DNA from: Desmodus rotundus
Lineage: Eukaryota > Chordata > Mammalia > Chiroptera > Phyllostomidae
Reading direction: 5' to 3'
Length of the DNA stretch: 64,000 nucleotides
NCBI RefSeq assembly: GCF_022682495.2
Contig: NC_071391.1
Coordinates: 110,281,195 to 110,345,194, forward strand
Both the position numbers and the translations under genes were made by a program. The first letter of the stretch is position 1, and each line of letters starts with the position of its first letter. This document shows, piece after piece, positions 22,870-35,491 of this stretch. Below the pieces are notes generated by a model, which saw only the letters and a list, made by a program, of their open reading frames with translations, ran no database searches and was not told where the DNA came from.

Positions 22870-23390
22870 TTACGTACCAACCGCATGAATCTAGTGTTCA
22901 GAAATGAACATGGGTTTGGAATGAGAGATGACTCAAATATTCTGGCTTGGGGTGGTGATGTAGTGGGATGTAATAATTCTCTTTATTTTTCTTATGTAGC
23001 TATTTCATATATAGGTATTATCTTAAGAAAATTATTTATTTTCAGTGAAAATGTAATTAATATTGTCCTTAAAGTAAATAGGGGGAAAAAAGGAAACCAA
23101 CCTCATTTTTTCACTATAATGAATTATTTAAATAAATTATGATAGGTTCATATGGGTAAGTGCTCTATACTCAAATAAACATTTCCTGGAGAAGTATTTA
23201 GTGATATGGGGAAATGTTTGTTATATATGGGTAAGTATAAAAGTTAATGGTCAAAGAAAACATGCAAAATAATTTCAACTCTACAGTATTCAAAATACTT
23301 TTTCTTTGCATTTTTCCTAAATTTTCTACACTATACATCAAATATTTGCATAATAAAAATAAATTATTAAAATTCAGAAACCATTCAAAA
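22870..23390 (+). repeat. Ancient LINE-1 3'-end fragment, low confidence
   Basis: The end 'cctaaattttctacactata ... tttgcataataaaaataaa' resembles the 3' terminus of old L1 subfamilies. The part before it is too diverged to judge. The 92-codon open frame at 22864-23142 has no recognisable domain. Confidence 0.4.
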
Positions 23391-23564
23391 ACATTTTTCT
23401 ATTTTTTTAAAGTATAAATTTAAAGAATGAATAAACATGAATTTAGAATATATCACATCTCCCCCCAAGAACACAAGAAAGGCATGGGATATACAAAATA
23501 TAGTAATAAATAATGTCATTTATTTGGGATTAAAAACAGAATAAATCTCATTTTTGGTACTATC

Positions 23565-23730
23565 TGGAATTAGGTGAATTATTTTGCCTCTCTTAAGTGT
23601 ATTTCCTGACCTTTAAAGTTGATAGAATAACATTAAGTATTTCATAGAGTTTTGTGAATATTACATGAAGTAATTAATTAAAAATAATTTAGCAGTGTTT
23701 GTCATATAGTAAGTGCTCAAGAAAGTTCAG
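23565..23730 (+). repeat. MIR-type ancient SINE
   Basis: 'attttgcctctcttaagtgt', 'aaagttgatagaataacatt', 'agttttgtgaatattacatg' and the 3' block 'gtcatatagtaagtgctcaa' follow MIR order on the plus strand. Confidence 0.7.
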
Positions 23731-23734
23731 ATTA

Positions 23735-23755
23735 GCATCATCATCATCATCATCA
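23735..23755. repeat. Short (CAT)n microsatellite
   Basis: About six to seven catcat units sit directly downstream of the MIR end. Confidence 0.9.
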
Positions 23756-23989
23756 ATAAATGAAAACTAGTTTTTTTAGCTCCAATTTCAGTAATACAAC
23801 TAGTTTATATTTAATAGAGGATCCACTCAACAAACATAAGGATTTCTTAGATAAATGAATTAGGTGAAGTTGATTTTTGTAACTGCTTATACTTCCTACC
23901 CCTCCTTTTGAACTACAGATTTGCCTTTCCCTGATTGATTTTTTTCTTTTTCACCCATTCACATCTTTTAATATTATATATAATTGAGT

Positions 23990-24128
23990 TATTTAATGTT
24001 TTTTACCTGTCATGAGATTACTTAAGGCAGAGTCTCTAGTTTGTTTTATTGCCATACCCCAGCTTGTAGAACTGTATCTGGAAGAGTAGGCACTCAATAA
24101 ACATTTTCTAAATTAATGAATAAATAAA
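23990..24128 (+). repeat. L2-type LINE 3' end
   Basis: 'taccccagcttgtagaactgt', 'ggaagagtaggcactcaata' and 'aacattttctaaattaatgaat' have the order of the conserved L2 (CR1-like) 3' end with its short terminal repeats. Confidence 0.65.
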
Positions 24129-24219
24129 TTAGTTTAATCCTCATTTACCTCTGGATTGAGACTGAGATCACCTAGACTCTCAGTGTACTCACTGGCCAGA
24201 TATGAAAGGGTGTGTGTGT

Positions 24220-24432
24220 GCCCTGGCTAATGTGGGTTGGTGGATTGAGTGCAGGCCTGTAAACCAAAAGGCCACCGGTTCAATTCCCAGTCATGGCACA
24301 TGCCTAGGTTGTGGCCCAGGTCTCCAGTAGGGGGCACATGAGAGGCAATCACACATTGATGTTTCTCTCCCTCTCTTTCTCCTTCCCTTCCCCTCTCTCT
24401 AAAATTAAATAAATAAAATCTTTTAAAAAAAG
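24220..24432 (+). mobile_element. VES SINE
   Basis: Head gccctggctaatgtgggttg, box B ggttcaattcccagtcatgg, 'ggcaatcacacattgatgtt' and a CTCTC-rich tail. The flanks (aagggtgtgtgtgtg and aaggtatatgtgcatg) look like a decayed target duplication. Confidence 0.92.
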
Positions 24433-25257
24433 GTATATGTGCATGAGATTCCACCTAAGTGATTAAATACAGGATATGTGGCAGAGTAGGTGGTCTAATG
24501 ATTTAACTATACCAGAAATATGGAATATAAATTATTATATTTTCTTTTTTACCTGCCTCATTCACCTAGTCTCATGTTATCCTCTTTCCCTACATACACT
24601 TGAATCAAAAAAGGGTTTTTGTGGCTATGTGGGTTAAATGAATTGGGATTCTATCTGGTGCTGAAAGAATATTTTGTTTTGGTTATTGACAGTATTTTTA
24701 TAATTATTAGCATCCTCACAATAAAAGCCTTGTATTTTTGTCTTTATTTGTGAATGTGGTTTGTTTGTTAGAAGAACATTTCAAATTTAAAGAGCACTCT
24801 GCCAAGACTAAGAGATGTAGCAGATCTACTTAATACGTAGAAAAAAAACACAGGGAGACAAAATTACAAAAACAAGAAATACATCTGAAATGAAAGAATA
24901 GGATGAAACTCCAGAAAAAATAAATGAAATAGAGGCAAGCAATCAATCAGATGCAGAGTTCAAAGCACTGGTTATAAGGATACTCAATGAACTTAAGGGG
25001 ACAATAGATTACTTCAAGGAGACCTTTAGCAAAGAGACAGGAAACATACAAAAAATGGTTAAAAACCATAAAAAAGGACCAGTAAAAAATGAAGAATACA
25101 TTAGATGGAATCAATAGCTGATTAGATGAAGCACAGGATTGAATCAGTAATTTGAAATTCAAGGTAGCCGAAAACACCCAATCAGAACAGCAAAGGGAAA
25201 AAATAAATAAAATAAGGATAGTTTAAGGAACCTCTAGGATAACATCAAGTGTAACAA

Positions 25258-25320
25258 CATTCAAAAACATTCAAACTTTCAAACTTTCAACATTCAACTT
25301 TCAAACTTTCAACATTCCAA
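25258..25320. repeat. Local tandem repeat of tcaaactttcaacat-type units
   Basis: Units such as 'attcaaactttcaaactttc' and 'aacattcaactttcaaactt' repeat across about 60 bases within the HAL1-like ORF1 region, apparently by replication slippage, and break its frame. Confidence 0.85.
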
Positions 25321-25940
25321 ATATAGGAGTACCAGAAGGAGAAGAGAGAGAGCAAGGAATTAAAAACCTATGTGAATAAATAATGAATAACTAAAAGTGT
25401 CCCTAACCTGGTAAAGGAAATAGACATACAAGTTCAGGAGGTACAGAGAATCCCAAACAAGATGAACACAAAGAAGCCCACACCAAACACGTTGTAATTA
25501 AAATGCCAAAGGTTAAAGACAAAAAAGCTTAAAAACATCAAGAGAAAAGCAGTTAATTACCTGAAAGGGAACTCGCAGAATCAGCTGATTTCTTAACAGA
25601 AAGCTTGCAGGCTAGAAGAGATTGGCACAAAATATTCAAAGTGATGAAAAACAAGAAACTGAAATCAATATTACTCCACCCATCAAGGATATCATTTAGA
25701 ATTGAAGGAGAGATTAAGAGCTTGCCAGACAACAACAAAAGCTAAAGGAGTTCATCACCACCAAATCAGTATTACAATGAAAGTTAAAGAGGCTATTTAA
25801 GAAGAACAAAAAATAAAATTAAAAATATGAATAAGAAAATATCACAAAATATTAACTCTCACTGACAAAGGCAAACACATTGTAAAGCAGTGGATCAAGC
25901 AACACTAAAGTCAGTACAAAGGTTAAAAGGCAAAAGTTGA

Positions 25941-26144
25941 GACCTGGCTGGTGTAGCTCAGTGGATTGAGCACAGGCTGTGAACCAAAGGGTTGCTGGTT
26001 CAATTCCCAGTCAGGGCACATGCCTGGATTGAGGGCCAGGTCCCCAGTGGGGGCCACATGAGAGGCAACCACACATTAATGTTTCTCTCCCTCTCTTTCT
26101 CCCTCTCTCCCCCTCTCTCTAAAAATAAAACAAATAAAACTAAG
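25941..26144 (+). mobile_element. VES SINE inside the HAL1-like element
   Basis: Head gacctggctggtgtagctca, box B ggttcaattcccagtcaggg and CTCTCC-rich tail. Direct repeats aaaaggcaaaagttga (25925-25940) and aaaaggcaaatgttga (26145-26160), one mismatch. Confidence 0.95.
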
Positions 26145-27080
26145 AAAAGGCAAATGTTGAAAGATCACGTGTAAGTACAATGGTAAATTAAAAGAAATAC
26201 ACAAATATACACCACAATAAAAATAAAAAATAATGACAAAAACATAATGTGGTAGTGATTTTAAAATGTGTTTAAATGTAAGTGACCATCACCTTAAAAA
26301 AGACTGATATAAATATAGCTTGGTATATAGAAAGCATATAGCTTAGTATATACAAACCAAAAATCTACAAAAGATGTACAAGAAATAAAAAGAAAAAAAT
26401 TCAAATACAACACTACAGAAAGTCATCAACATACAAGAGAAGACAGCAAAAGAACAAGAAATGAACAAAGAACTTAAAAGGTCATAAAACAATTAATAAA
26501 GGGGCAATAACCACATACCCATTAATAATCACTTTAAATTAAAATGTATTAAATGTTCCATACAAAAGACTAGTGGATAACGAAGATGTGGTACACATAT
26601 GCAGTGAAATATTTCTCAACCATAAAAATACAACAATAATAAAATCTTACCTTTTGTGACAGTATGGATGCACTTGGAGAGTACTGTGCTAAGTGAAATG
26701 AGCCAGTCAGAGAAAGAAAAATACCATATGATTTCACTTATATGTGGAATCAAATGAACAAAATAAACAAACAAACTCATAGATACAGAGAATAAACTGA
26801 TGGTTACCAGATGGGAGGGGAGTTGAGGAGATGGATATAAAAAGTGAAAGGATTAGAAATACAAATTGTTAGTTACAGAAATAGTAACAGGTATAAAAAG
26901 TACAGCTTGAGTAATGTAGCCAATAATATAATAAATATATATGGTGTCAGGTGGGTTTATTTATAGAGGGGATCACTTTGTAAATTATATAAACGTCTAA
27001 CCACTATGCTGTACAACTGAAACTAATATAATATTGAATGTTAACTGCAATTTAAAACTTTTTAATCAAATTAAAAAGAA

Positions 27081-27413
27081 CAGTAGACAATAAGGACAAA
27101 ATCTATAAAAATAAAAAAGGACCTTCCAGAAAATGTCTAAGAACATTCTCTGTGGTCAGGAGAATATATTCTGGAAAACTAGTGAAAGAAGGGAGTCATT
27201 ATTTAAGACTCCCACTGAAAGTTTGGCCAGACTGGTGGAAAGGGTCATGTCTTCAGGGTTCAATTTTCACAAGACAGTCTCTGTGTCTTATCCCTCATCT
27301 GCAATTGGGAATAAAGTTTTCTTCTAAATTAATTTTATAACTGTTTTAAGCTTCAACTCAGATTAGGAAACTAAAAACACTGTAGAAAAAGTGAAGCTAT
27401 ATGTTTCTTTGGT
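27081..27413. other. Unassigned DNA
   Basis: Between the HAL1-like end and the next L1. It contains 'gggaataaagttttcttcta', an AATAAA-like motif that could belong to an old LTR. Not enough is seen to call one. Confidence 0.3.
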
Positions 27414-28538
27414 GCTGTATTTTGTAAGTTCTTTATAAATTTAAGATATTAACCCCTTATCAGATGTATCTGCAAATATGTTCTCCCATTCTGTGGGTTG
27501 TCTTTTAATTTTGTTGATGTTTTACTTTGCTGTGCAAAAACTTTTTAGTTTGATGTAGTCCCTTGTGGACCTAACACTTAACTCTTTAACCCATTTTGAA
27601 TTTATTCTTGTGCATGGTATAAGAAGGTGGTCTTGTTTCATTTTTGTGCATGTATCTGTCCAATTTTCCCAACACCATTTATTAAATTTAAAAAAACAAT
27701 TAAAAAATGGGCAAAAATCCTGAATAGACACTTCTCAAAGAGGACATATAGATGGCCAATAGACATATGAAAAGATGATTGATGTCTTTAATCATCAGAG
27801 AAATATAAATTAAAACTACATTGAGATATCATTTTACATCTGTCAGAATGGCCATCATCAATAAATCAAAAAACAGTAAGTGTTGGAGAGGTTGTAAAGA
27901 AAGGGGAACCCTTTTGCACTGTTGGTGGGAATGCAGACTGATACAGCCACTGTGGAAAGCAGTGTGGTGATACCTCAAAAAATTAAAAATGGATCTGCCT
28001 TTTCACCCAGCAATCCCACTTCTGGAAATATATCTGAAGGAACCAAAAACACTCATTCAAAAGAACATAAGCACCTCTATGTTCATTGCAGCATTATTTA
28101 CAATCACAAAGTATAGAAGCAGCCCAAGTGTCCATCAGTAGATGAGTGGATAAAATAACTATGGGCCATTTATATAATGGAATTTTAATCAGCTTTAAAA
28201 ATAAATTTTACCCTTTTTGATGTATGAATAGACCTGGAGAACATTATGCTAAATGAAATAAGCCAGTCACAGAAAGACCAGTACCACATGATTTAACTCA
28301 TATGTGGAATCTAATGAACAAACTGAACTAACAAGCAAAATAGAGACAGACACATAGACAGAAAGCAGGAAGACAGCTAAGGGGGTGGGGCATGTAAGGG
28401 AGTGGAGAAATTGAGCAACAAGGATAAAGCACTCATGGACATAGACAACAAAGTGATGATTCTGGGGGAGAGGGGGGAATAAGGGGACTAAATGGTAATG
28501 GAAAAAATACAATAAAGATTAAAAAATAAATAAAATAA
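27414..28538. mobile_element. LINE-1 with 5' inversion (twin-primed insertion)
   Basis: 27414-27688 is minus-strand ORF2 ('cttatcagatgtatctgcaa', 'tctcccattctgtgggttgt'). From about 27690 the strand flips and plus-strand ORF2 continues ('aaaaaatgggcaaaaatcct') through the ORF2 end and 3' UTR to an A-rich tail at 28538. The two parts are almost adjacent in L1 coordinates: the inverted part ends at the 'aagaactcacaaaac' point of L1, where the direct part begins. This is the structure made by twin priming. Both frames carry stops, so it is dead. Confidence 0.88.
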
Positions 28539-28741
28539 ACAGAATCCATAGCAGTCTCAGGATTTGTTCTGGCATTTTTGCCCATAAAGAGATGTCCAGA
28601 TTTCTTAAGACAAAATAAGAAAACTTTTCTTCAGTCATTATTTCTTCTTATATGGGCTTTTTACTGCAGGTATATTAGTCTTTCTGTTTAGCTTAACAAA
28701 ATGCCTTACTTATTCTTTCTCATTTTACTCTTCTTTAAAAA

Positions 28742-28938
28742 AAAACAAACTTCACTTAAGGATATGTCTATTGGTTTTAGAGAGAGAGGAAGAGAGAGGA
28801 AGAGAGGGGGAGAGTGAGAGAGAGAGAGATGACAGAGAAACGTCCATCGGTTGCCCCCCAATGTGACCAACCAGGAATCAAACCCACAACCTTTTAGGTG
28901 AGGGAGGACACTCCAACCAACTCAGCCTCCTATTCAGG
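28742..28938 (-). mobile_element. tRNA-derived SINE, VES-like (minus strand)
   Basis: Reversed order: A/T-rich end, GA-rich block (28779-28831), 'gaaacgtccatcggttgccc', 'gaatcaaacccacaacctttt' (reversed box B) and 'ccaaccaactcagcctcc' (reversed head). Confidence 0.85.
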
Positions 28939-30559
28939 ACTTACCCTATTTTTATTTTCCTGAACTGTCCATATTCTTCCACCGTGAAGCATATATTTCA
29001 AAATGAGGATTTATTCCAGTTTTCCTGAATAAAAATTATTGCTTAATTGTCTAAGATAAATTTGAATATTTATCACATTGTGCTATACATACGAATCTTT
29101 ATTCTTAGTAATTTTATGGTAATTTTTCAAACTGTTTCTTAGTAAAGTAAACCAAAGGTGTCAGCATCAGTAGTAGTACACAAACAGGAAAGTAAGCCCT
29201 GAAATACTCTGAAATATGATAGTTCCCTAGTGGTTGAGCCTTTTAGGCAAGGTTCCCAGATGTTGTGCTGAGGTAAGACCTTCACAGGAGTCATTCTAGG
29301 TGAATTATTTAATGCTTAGGACACACTTCAACTGCTTTAATGATAGAGCAATGATCTTAATTATGGCATAAGTACATGGCTCTAAACAAGGCTAGGTACT
29401 CTGTGGTCGAATAATAAGTGACAGATGGGATTGTGTCAGATAGGTGATGAATCCATAGGGAGGTGAAACAGGAGCACACTGACCTCATTCCCAGAGCCTG
29501 CAAGATTTCAATTTCATTGGGCAGAAGTAGGGAGCTGTGAGTCTCCTAGTATAGGAGGGGCTTTATCAAAATTATATTTATACAAACAATTCAGGAACTG
29601 GTATTGCCCAAACTTTCACTAAGTCATGAAAATGAAAAAGATAGACATTTCCACTAGGTAACCATAGCCAAAGGTTAACACTTTGGTTACAGAGAGTGAT
29701 TAAAAACCACCAGAAATGTGTGTAGACAATCATGAAAATGAGGACAAAATTCAGAGATGTGAAATTAATAAAATAAAGGATATTTTCTAAAGGAAATAGG
29801 CTAAATATTTCAGTACTTTAGGTTAAAACTAAAGTTTACTACTGTGTGGTCAATAAGTTATGAAGCATATGAAACATAATAATCAGATTAAAACTCCTTG
29901 TGTAAAAAAGAAAGGAGGGATCTCAGGTAAAAATAATACAAAAATTATCAGTGAGACATATTGTGGTTAACATATTTACCTGAAAGGGTGAGATCGTATT
30001 AGGCAGTTATATGAAAAAAAATGCAACACACAATTGATATGGTTTCAACTGCCTCAGACATTCCATGGTAACATTCAAACTGTACGGCAATATAATCTCA
30101 CGGAGGGAAGTAGGGAAAAAAGTTTCTCACCCATGCAATTCTGGAAATGAATTTAGACTATGAGACCAAAGGCAAAGGATGCTAAACATAAACATTTACT
30201 GTAGTTGGAAAGGGTGTTTTTCACAGGAATGTGGGCTAATAAATATTAAACCACTACACATTTACACTGGAAATGGTGACAGAGGGTCAGATCCAGCTTT
30301 CTCGTTGTTAAGGTGAGAGCTTAACAAGTAAGAAAGGTAATAAAGCTGGAATGCCTCGTGTGGTACTGCATTAGAGTTGAAGACATCAGTTTTTGTATTA
30401 TGCAGATGGATTGTAGAAACATTTACAGGTATGCGTACATGCACAGTTTGGAACACACAAGTATATTTCTTTACTCTTCCACTTAAAAGGGTCAGGAATG
30501 AATAACACCTCAGGAACAATAAGCGCGCATAGTACCCAGATCTTGTTTCTTAATTTTTT
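28939..30559. other. Unassigned DNA
   Basis: No gene, RNA or nameable repeat was found. Small open frames such as 30262-30519 (minus) have no known domain. Confidence 0.4.
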
Positions 30560-31250
30560 TTTTCAATAAAAACAACCGTGGCCCCTTGGAGAAATGTCTA
30601 ATTTTAGGACCGGGCCAGAGAATCTACAACTTGAGCCTATAGTTACTTGCAGTGCCAGAAAGTAAGGGAGGGCTACAAATCCATTGATGGGGGGATATCA
30701 AAAGAGTCAACTGAAAGCGCTTCAGAGGTAGGGTAATTGGTCCATAAAAATAAAGAAATAGTGTATTAAAACCCAAAATATAAAATTATTATCCATGAGT
30801 CTATACTGACATAAATAAATGACTGAATAAAGAAAAAAATGGCAAAGAGTAGACAAATCTCTCATTCAGTATTCCAAACAATTTATGTACGTATTTCACT
30901 TTGAAGGAAGTGGAACATACCTTCTGACTCCTTAAGAGCAGACTGTGTATGGTGACTTTCTTCTAAAAGAAACAGTATTGGAAGGGGCTGGGGAGTACAA
31001 CTTCACAGTGGAGAAACCTGCCCAACACTATCTGGCTACCAGATGACCAAGGTTAACATAAAAAATCAGTCATGTAGTCATGGTGATAGTATCCATCCTT
31101 GGTATGATGTAATGAAAGTGGCACTTTATCTCCATAGCCTTCCCTCCAGAAGCTCATTACTCATTCAGACTATCAGGAAAATATCAAACTAACCCCTATC
31201 TTCAAAGCTGGCAACACTGGTCCAAGTTCTTTTCACACTGACATTTCTCT
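30560..31250 (+). repeat. Ancient LINE-1 3'-UTR fragment
   Basis: Blocks 'tacgtatttcactttgaagg', 'tgtgtatggtgactttcttc', 'aacttcacagtggagaaacc', 'agatgaccaaggttaacata' and 'cttggtatgatgtaatgaaa' follow the order of the same old L1 3' UTR seen at 6960-7565. Non-coding. Confidence 0.65.
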
Positions 31251-31844
31251 GAGTTTCTCTTCTGCCACTTTTTTCCGACATTAACCATCTTTTCATTATA
31301 TTGAGCTTATCTTAAAAATCCTAAATAAATAATTCTTCTATTTTAAGGTCAGTTGATTAGCACTAAAGTCATACACTACTTTAATTATTTTTTTGCCATA
31401 TAAGAATACATAATCACACGTTTTGTGAATTAGGACTTGGATATATTTGGCGATTTTTCTACCTACTACACGAGGAGTTTACCAATTCTACACAAAATTA
31501 AAACACATTCAATATATTCTGCAGTCCCTTTCTTTATCTTAGAAATATGTTTTATAATATATTATGCCTTGAAGAAAATAAATATTTAACTAAAATTCAG
31601 CAGTTTAGTTTTTTCCATTTTCTTTATAAAATTGAAATAATTTAACATATTGAACATGCTGTGTTTGATGGATTTTTATTTTGTTATAACAAACAAGCTT
31701 GTTTTATTATATTAATTTTTAGTTTAAATATTATTTAATTAATAAAATTTATTTTATTGATATCATTTAAATTTAATTTATTTTAATTAATTAAACTGAT
31801 TAATGCAATTTATTTTCTGTATGTTAAATGTCATCTTTTGAATT
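31251..31844. other. AT-rich unassigned DNA
   Basis: Very AT-rich from 31550 to 31840, with runs of aattaatt. No gene is seen. Confidence 0.4.
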
Positions 31845-34790
31845 TTTAAAAATCTTTATTATATTTTTTCAATTACCATTTAGTTCCCTTATGCCCTTTT
31901 ATGCTCCCTACCCCCAGCAATCACCACACTGTTGTCCATGTCCATGAGTCCTCTTTCCTTTTCGTTCAGTTCCTCCACTCCCAAACCTCCCCACCCCCCC
32001 CACTAATTGTCACCTATTCTCCATCTATGAGCCTGTCTTTGTTTTGCTTGTTAGTTCAATTTGTTCATGAGATTCCACATATGAGTTAAATCGTGTGGAA
32101 TTTTTTCTCTCTGACTGGCTTATTTCACTAACCATAATGTTCTCCAGGTCCACCCATACTGTCTCAAAGGGTAAAATTTTCTTCTTTTTTACAGCTGATT
32201 AAAATTCCACTGTGTAAATGCCCCATAGTTATTTTATCCACTCATCTACTGATGGACACTTGGGCTGCTTCTATACTTTGGTGATTGTAAATGATACTAC
32301 AATGGACATAGGGGTGCTTATGATCTTTTGAATTAGTGTTTTGGGTTCATTTGGATATATTTCCAGAAGTGGGATTGCTGGGTGAAAAGGCAGATCCTTG
32401 TTTAATTTTTTGAGGTGTTGCCACACTGCTTTCCACAGTGGCTGCACCAGTCTGCATTCCCACCAACAGTGCAAAAGGGTTCCCCTTTCTTTACAACCTC
32501 TCCAACACTTATTGTTTTTTGATTTATTGATGATAGCCATTCTGACAGGTGTGAAATGATATCTCAATGTGGTTTTAATTTGCATTTATCTGATGATTAA
32601 AGACATCGATCATCTTTTCATATGTCTATTGGCCATCTATATGTCCTCTTTGAGAAGTGTCTATTCAGGTCTTTTGCCCATTTTTTAATTGGGTTGTTTG
32701 TGGGGGGTTTTGGTGTTGAGTTTTGTAAGTGCTTTATAAATTTCAGATATTAACCCCTTATCAGATGTATGGTCAAATATGTTCTCCCATTCTGTGGGTT
32801 GTCTTTTTATTTTGTTGATGATTTACTTTGCTGTACAAAAACTTTTTAGTTGATGTAGTCCCATTTGTTTATTTTTTCTTTTGTTTCCCTTGCCTGAGGA
32901 GATACATCTGAAAAAAAATTTCTACGAGCAATGTCCAAGATTGTGCTTAAATCTATGATCCATTATGAATTTGTTCTTGTGTGTGGTGTAAGGTAGTCTA
33001 ATTTGATTTTTCTGCACCTATCTTTCCAGTCTTCCCAACACCATTTACTGAATAAGCTATATTTATCCTATTGAATATGCTTGCTTCCTCTGTTTCATAC
33101 TAATTGACTGTAAAGGTGTGGGTTTATTTCTAGGCTCTCTATTCTGTTCCATTTATCTATGTGTCTATTTTTGTGCCAGTACCACGCTGCTTTGATTATT
33201 ATGGCCTTGTAGTATAGTTTGATATTAGGTAGCGTGATTCCTCCAACTTTGTTCTTTCTCAGGATCGCTGTTGTTCTGCAGGGCCTTTTGTGGTTCCATA
33301 TAAAGTTTTGAAATATTTGTTCTAGTTCTGTGAAATATATCATTGGAAACTTGATAGGAATAATATTAAATCTATAGATTGCTTTGATAAAATGGACATT
33401 TTAATAATGTTAATTCTTCCTATCCATGAACATAGCATGAGCTTCAACTTATTTGTATCTTGTTCAATTTCTTTATTCAGTGTCTTATAATTTTCTGAGC
33501 ACAGGTCTTTCACATCTTTGGTTAGGTTTATTCTTAGGTATTTTATTCTTTTGAAGCAATTTTAAATGAGATTGTTTTCTTAATCTCCCTTTCTGTTAGT
33601 TTTTTATTGGCATATAAAAATACAATGGATTTCTGGATATTAATTTTGTATCCTGCTACTTTGCTGAATTCATGTAATAGCTCTAGTAGTTTCTTGGTGG
33701 GATCTTTGGGATACTCTCTGTATAGTATCATGTCATCTGGAAATAATCACAAGTTTATTTCTTCCTTTCCAATTTGGATGCCTTTTATTTCTTCTTACTG
33801 TCTAATTAATGTGGCTAGGACTTCCAGTACTATGTTGAATAAAAGAGGTGAAAGCTGACATCCCTTTGTCTTGTTCCCGATCTTAAGGGGAACGCTTGTA
33901 GTTTTTGCCCTTTGGGTAGGATGCTGGCAGTGGATTTCTCATATATGGCCTTTATTATGTTTAGGTGTGTTCCCTCTAATCCCACTTTGCTGAGAGTTTT
34001 TATCATAAATGTGTGCTGGATTTTATCAAAAGCTTTTTCTGCTTCTATTGATATGATGATGTGGTTTTTAGCCTTCATTTTTTTTTATATGGTGAATCAC
34101 ACTTACGGATTTGTTAATGTTGCCCCATCCTTGCATTCCCAGAATAAACCCTACTTGACCATGGCGTATGATCTTTTTGATGCATTGCTGTATTTGGCTT
34201 GCTATTTTTTTGTTTTGGATTTTAGCATCTAAGTTCATCAGTGATATTGGCCTATAATTTTTTTTCTTTGTAGTGTCTTTATCTGTTTTGGAAATGCTGG
34301 CCTTATAAAATGAGTTTGGGAGGCCTCCTTACTCTTGAATTTTATGATATAGTTTTAGAAGATGTGTTAGTTCTTCTCAGAATGTTTGGTAAAATTCACC
34401 TGTGAAGCCATCTGGTGTAGGGATTTTGTTTGTTGGGAGTTTTTTGATTACTGCTTCAATGTCATTAGGTGTAATCTGTCTATTCAGATTCTCTGATTCT
34501 TCCTGATTTATTTTGGAAGATTGTATGTTTCTAGGAATTTATCTATTTCACCCAGGTTGCCCAGTTTGTTAGCACATAATTGTTCATAATATTTTCTTAC
34601 AATCTTTTGTATTTCTTTGGTGTTGGTTCTTATTTCTTCTTTTTCATTTCTGATTTTATTGATTTGGGTCCTTTCTCTTTTTTTTTGGTGAATCTGATTA
34701 AAGGTTTTTCAATCTTGTTTATCTTTTCAAAGAACCAGCTCTTGGATTCATTGGTCTTTTGTATCTTTTTTTTTTTTTTTTTTAGACTCT
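31845..34790 (-). mobile_element. LINE-1, 5'-truncated, about 2.9 kb, with broken ORF2
   Basis: Minus strand, right to left: reverse transcriptase region ([20 protein letters not shown] near 34030 and [12 protein letters not shown] at about 33870), then the segment with [19 protein letters not shown] (33731 down). The C-terminal region follows ([19 protein letters not shown] near 32500, [17 protein letters not shown] at 32380), then the 3' UTR (about 32090-31905) and a T-rich end at 31845-31870. The catalytic FADD box reads FPDD here, and frameshifts and stops divide the frame. The endonuclease domain and ORF1 are missing. It ends at a run of 18 T (34768-34785). Confidence 0.9.
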
Positions 34791-34792
34791 GT

Positions 34793-35491
34793 TTTTAGAG
34801 ATTTGGAGGAGTTAAGAGACAGGACACTAGGGGCGGGGGAGTGCAATTGCTCTTTCATGAGGCTTAAAGAGGGATTTTTCCCAGAGTCACTAAGACAACA
34901 TTGGAGCAGCTGAACTGGAGCCATCATCTTTTAATTACTCATTGAATGAAAGAGACGAGCAGAAATAGGGATGAGGGGTATATTTTGTGTTCACCTCTCC
35001 AGGTATACTTTTTTACTTTTCTCTTCACTGGAAGATGACATAGTGCTTCATATGGGCAGCCTCGCCCTCTGGTGCCCACTAGGGTTGTTCTCATGAGCTA
35101 TATCTATAGGGCATGAGAAGGTGGGGAGAGAAAAAAAGGGTTATTTTCCAGCACCATGACTACCACACCTACTTTGGCAGTGGCTGTTCCTTTACCTAAG
35201 CCATAGCTCCTATTGAGGGGCCTTTCCCCAGTGACTAAAGCCATGGCCCTGACAGACAATTCCATCTGCACACTCCAGCTCACACTGAAATTCAGTAACT
35301 GTTTCTTTATTTTGCTCTTCAGGACTGGTAACAGTATTTAGCTAATACTAATCCCTGCACACATCACCATCCTTTGTTGGTTCACTGAATCTAATGCACA
35401 ACTATGTAAATAATTTATTGATTAAACTTTTCATTACTCCTTTTGAGGAGAACTCTATCTGTTTTCTGCTGGAAATCAAGCTGATATAAGT
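34793..35491 (+). mobile_element. Old ERVL-class solo LTR, probable
   Basis: The 3' half is the recognisable part: 'gccctgacagacaattccatc', 'ctccagctcacactgaaatt', 'tttctttattttgctcttca', 'atcctttgttggttcactga' and, near the end, 'ctatctgttttctgctggaa' followed by a degraded 'ctgatata'. This order fits a mammalian ERVL-type LTR ending. The left limit is set by the abutting L1 and is uncertain. No viral coding sequence is attached. Confidence 0.55.

Larger units (their letters stand above)
24780..27080 (+). mobile_element. HAL1-like non-autonomous LINE (ORF1-derived, no full ORF2)
   Basis: The left part (about 24880-25790) reads like the ORF1 protein of L1: coiled-coil-like A-rich text with 'aggagtaccagaaggagaag', 'aagatgaacacaaagaagcc', 'gaaagcttgcaggctagaag' and 'aaaatattcaaagtgatgaa'. 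An A-rich linker and an L1-type 3' end follow (26580-27070: 'gtgctaagtgaaatgagcca', 'atatgtggaatcaaatgaac'). An ORF2 of normal length is absent. Without the VES SINE it is about 2.1 kb, close to HAL1 (about 2.5 kb). Stops break the frame. HAL1 is known to be moved by L1 enzymes. Confidence 0.72.
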
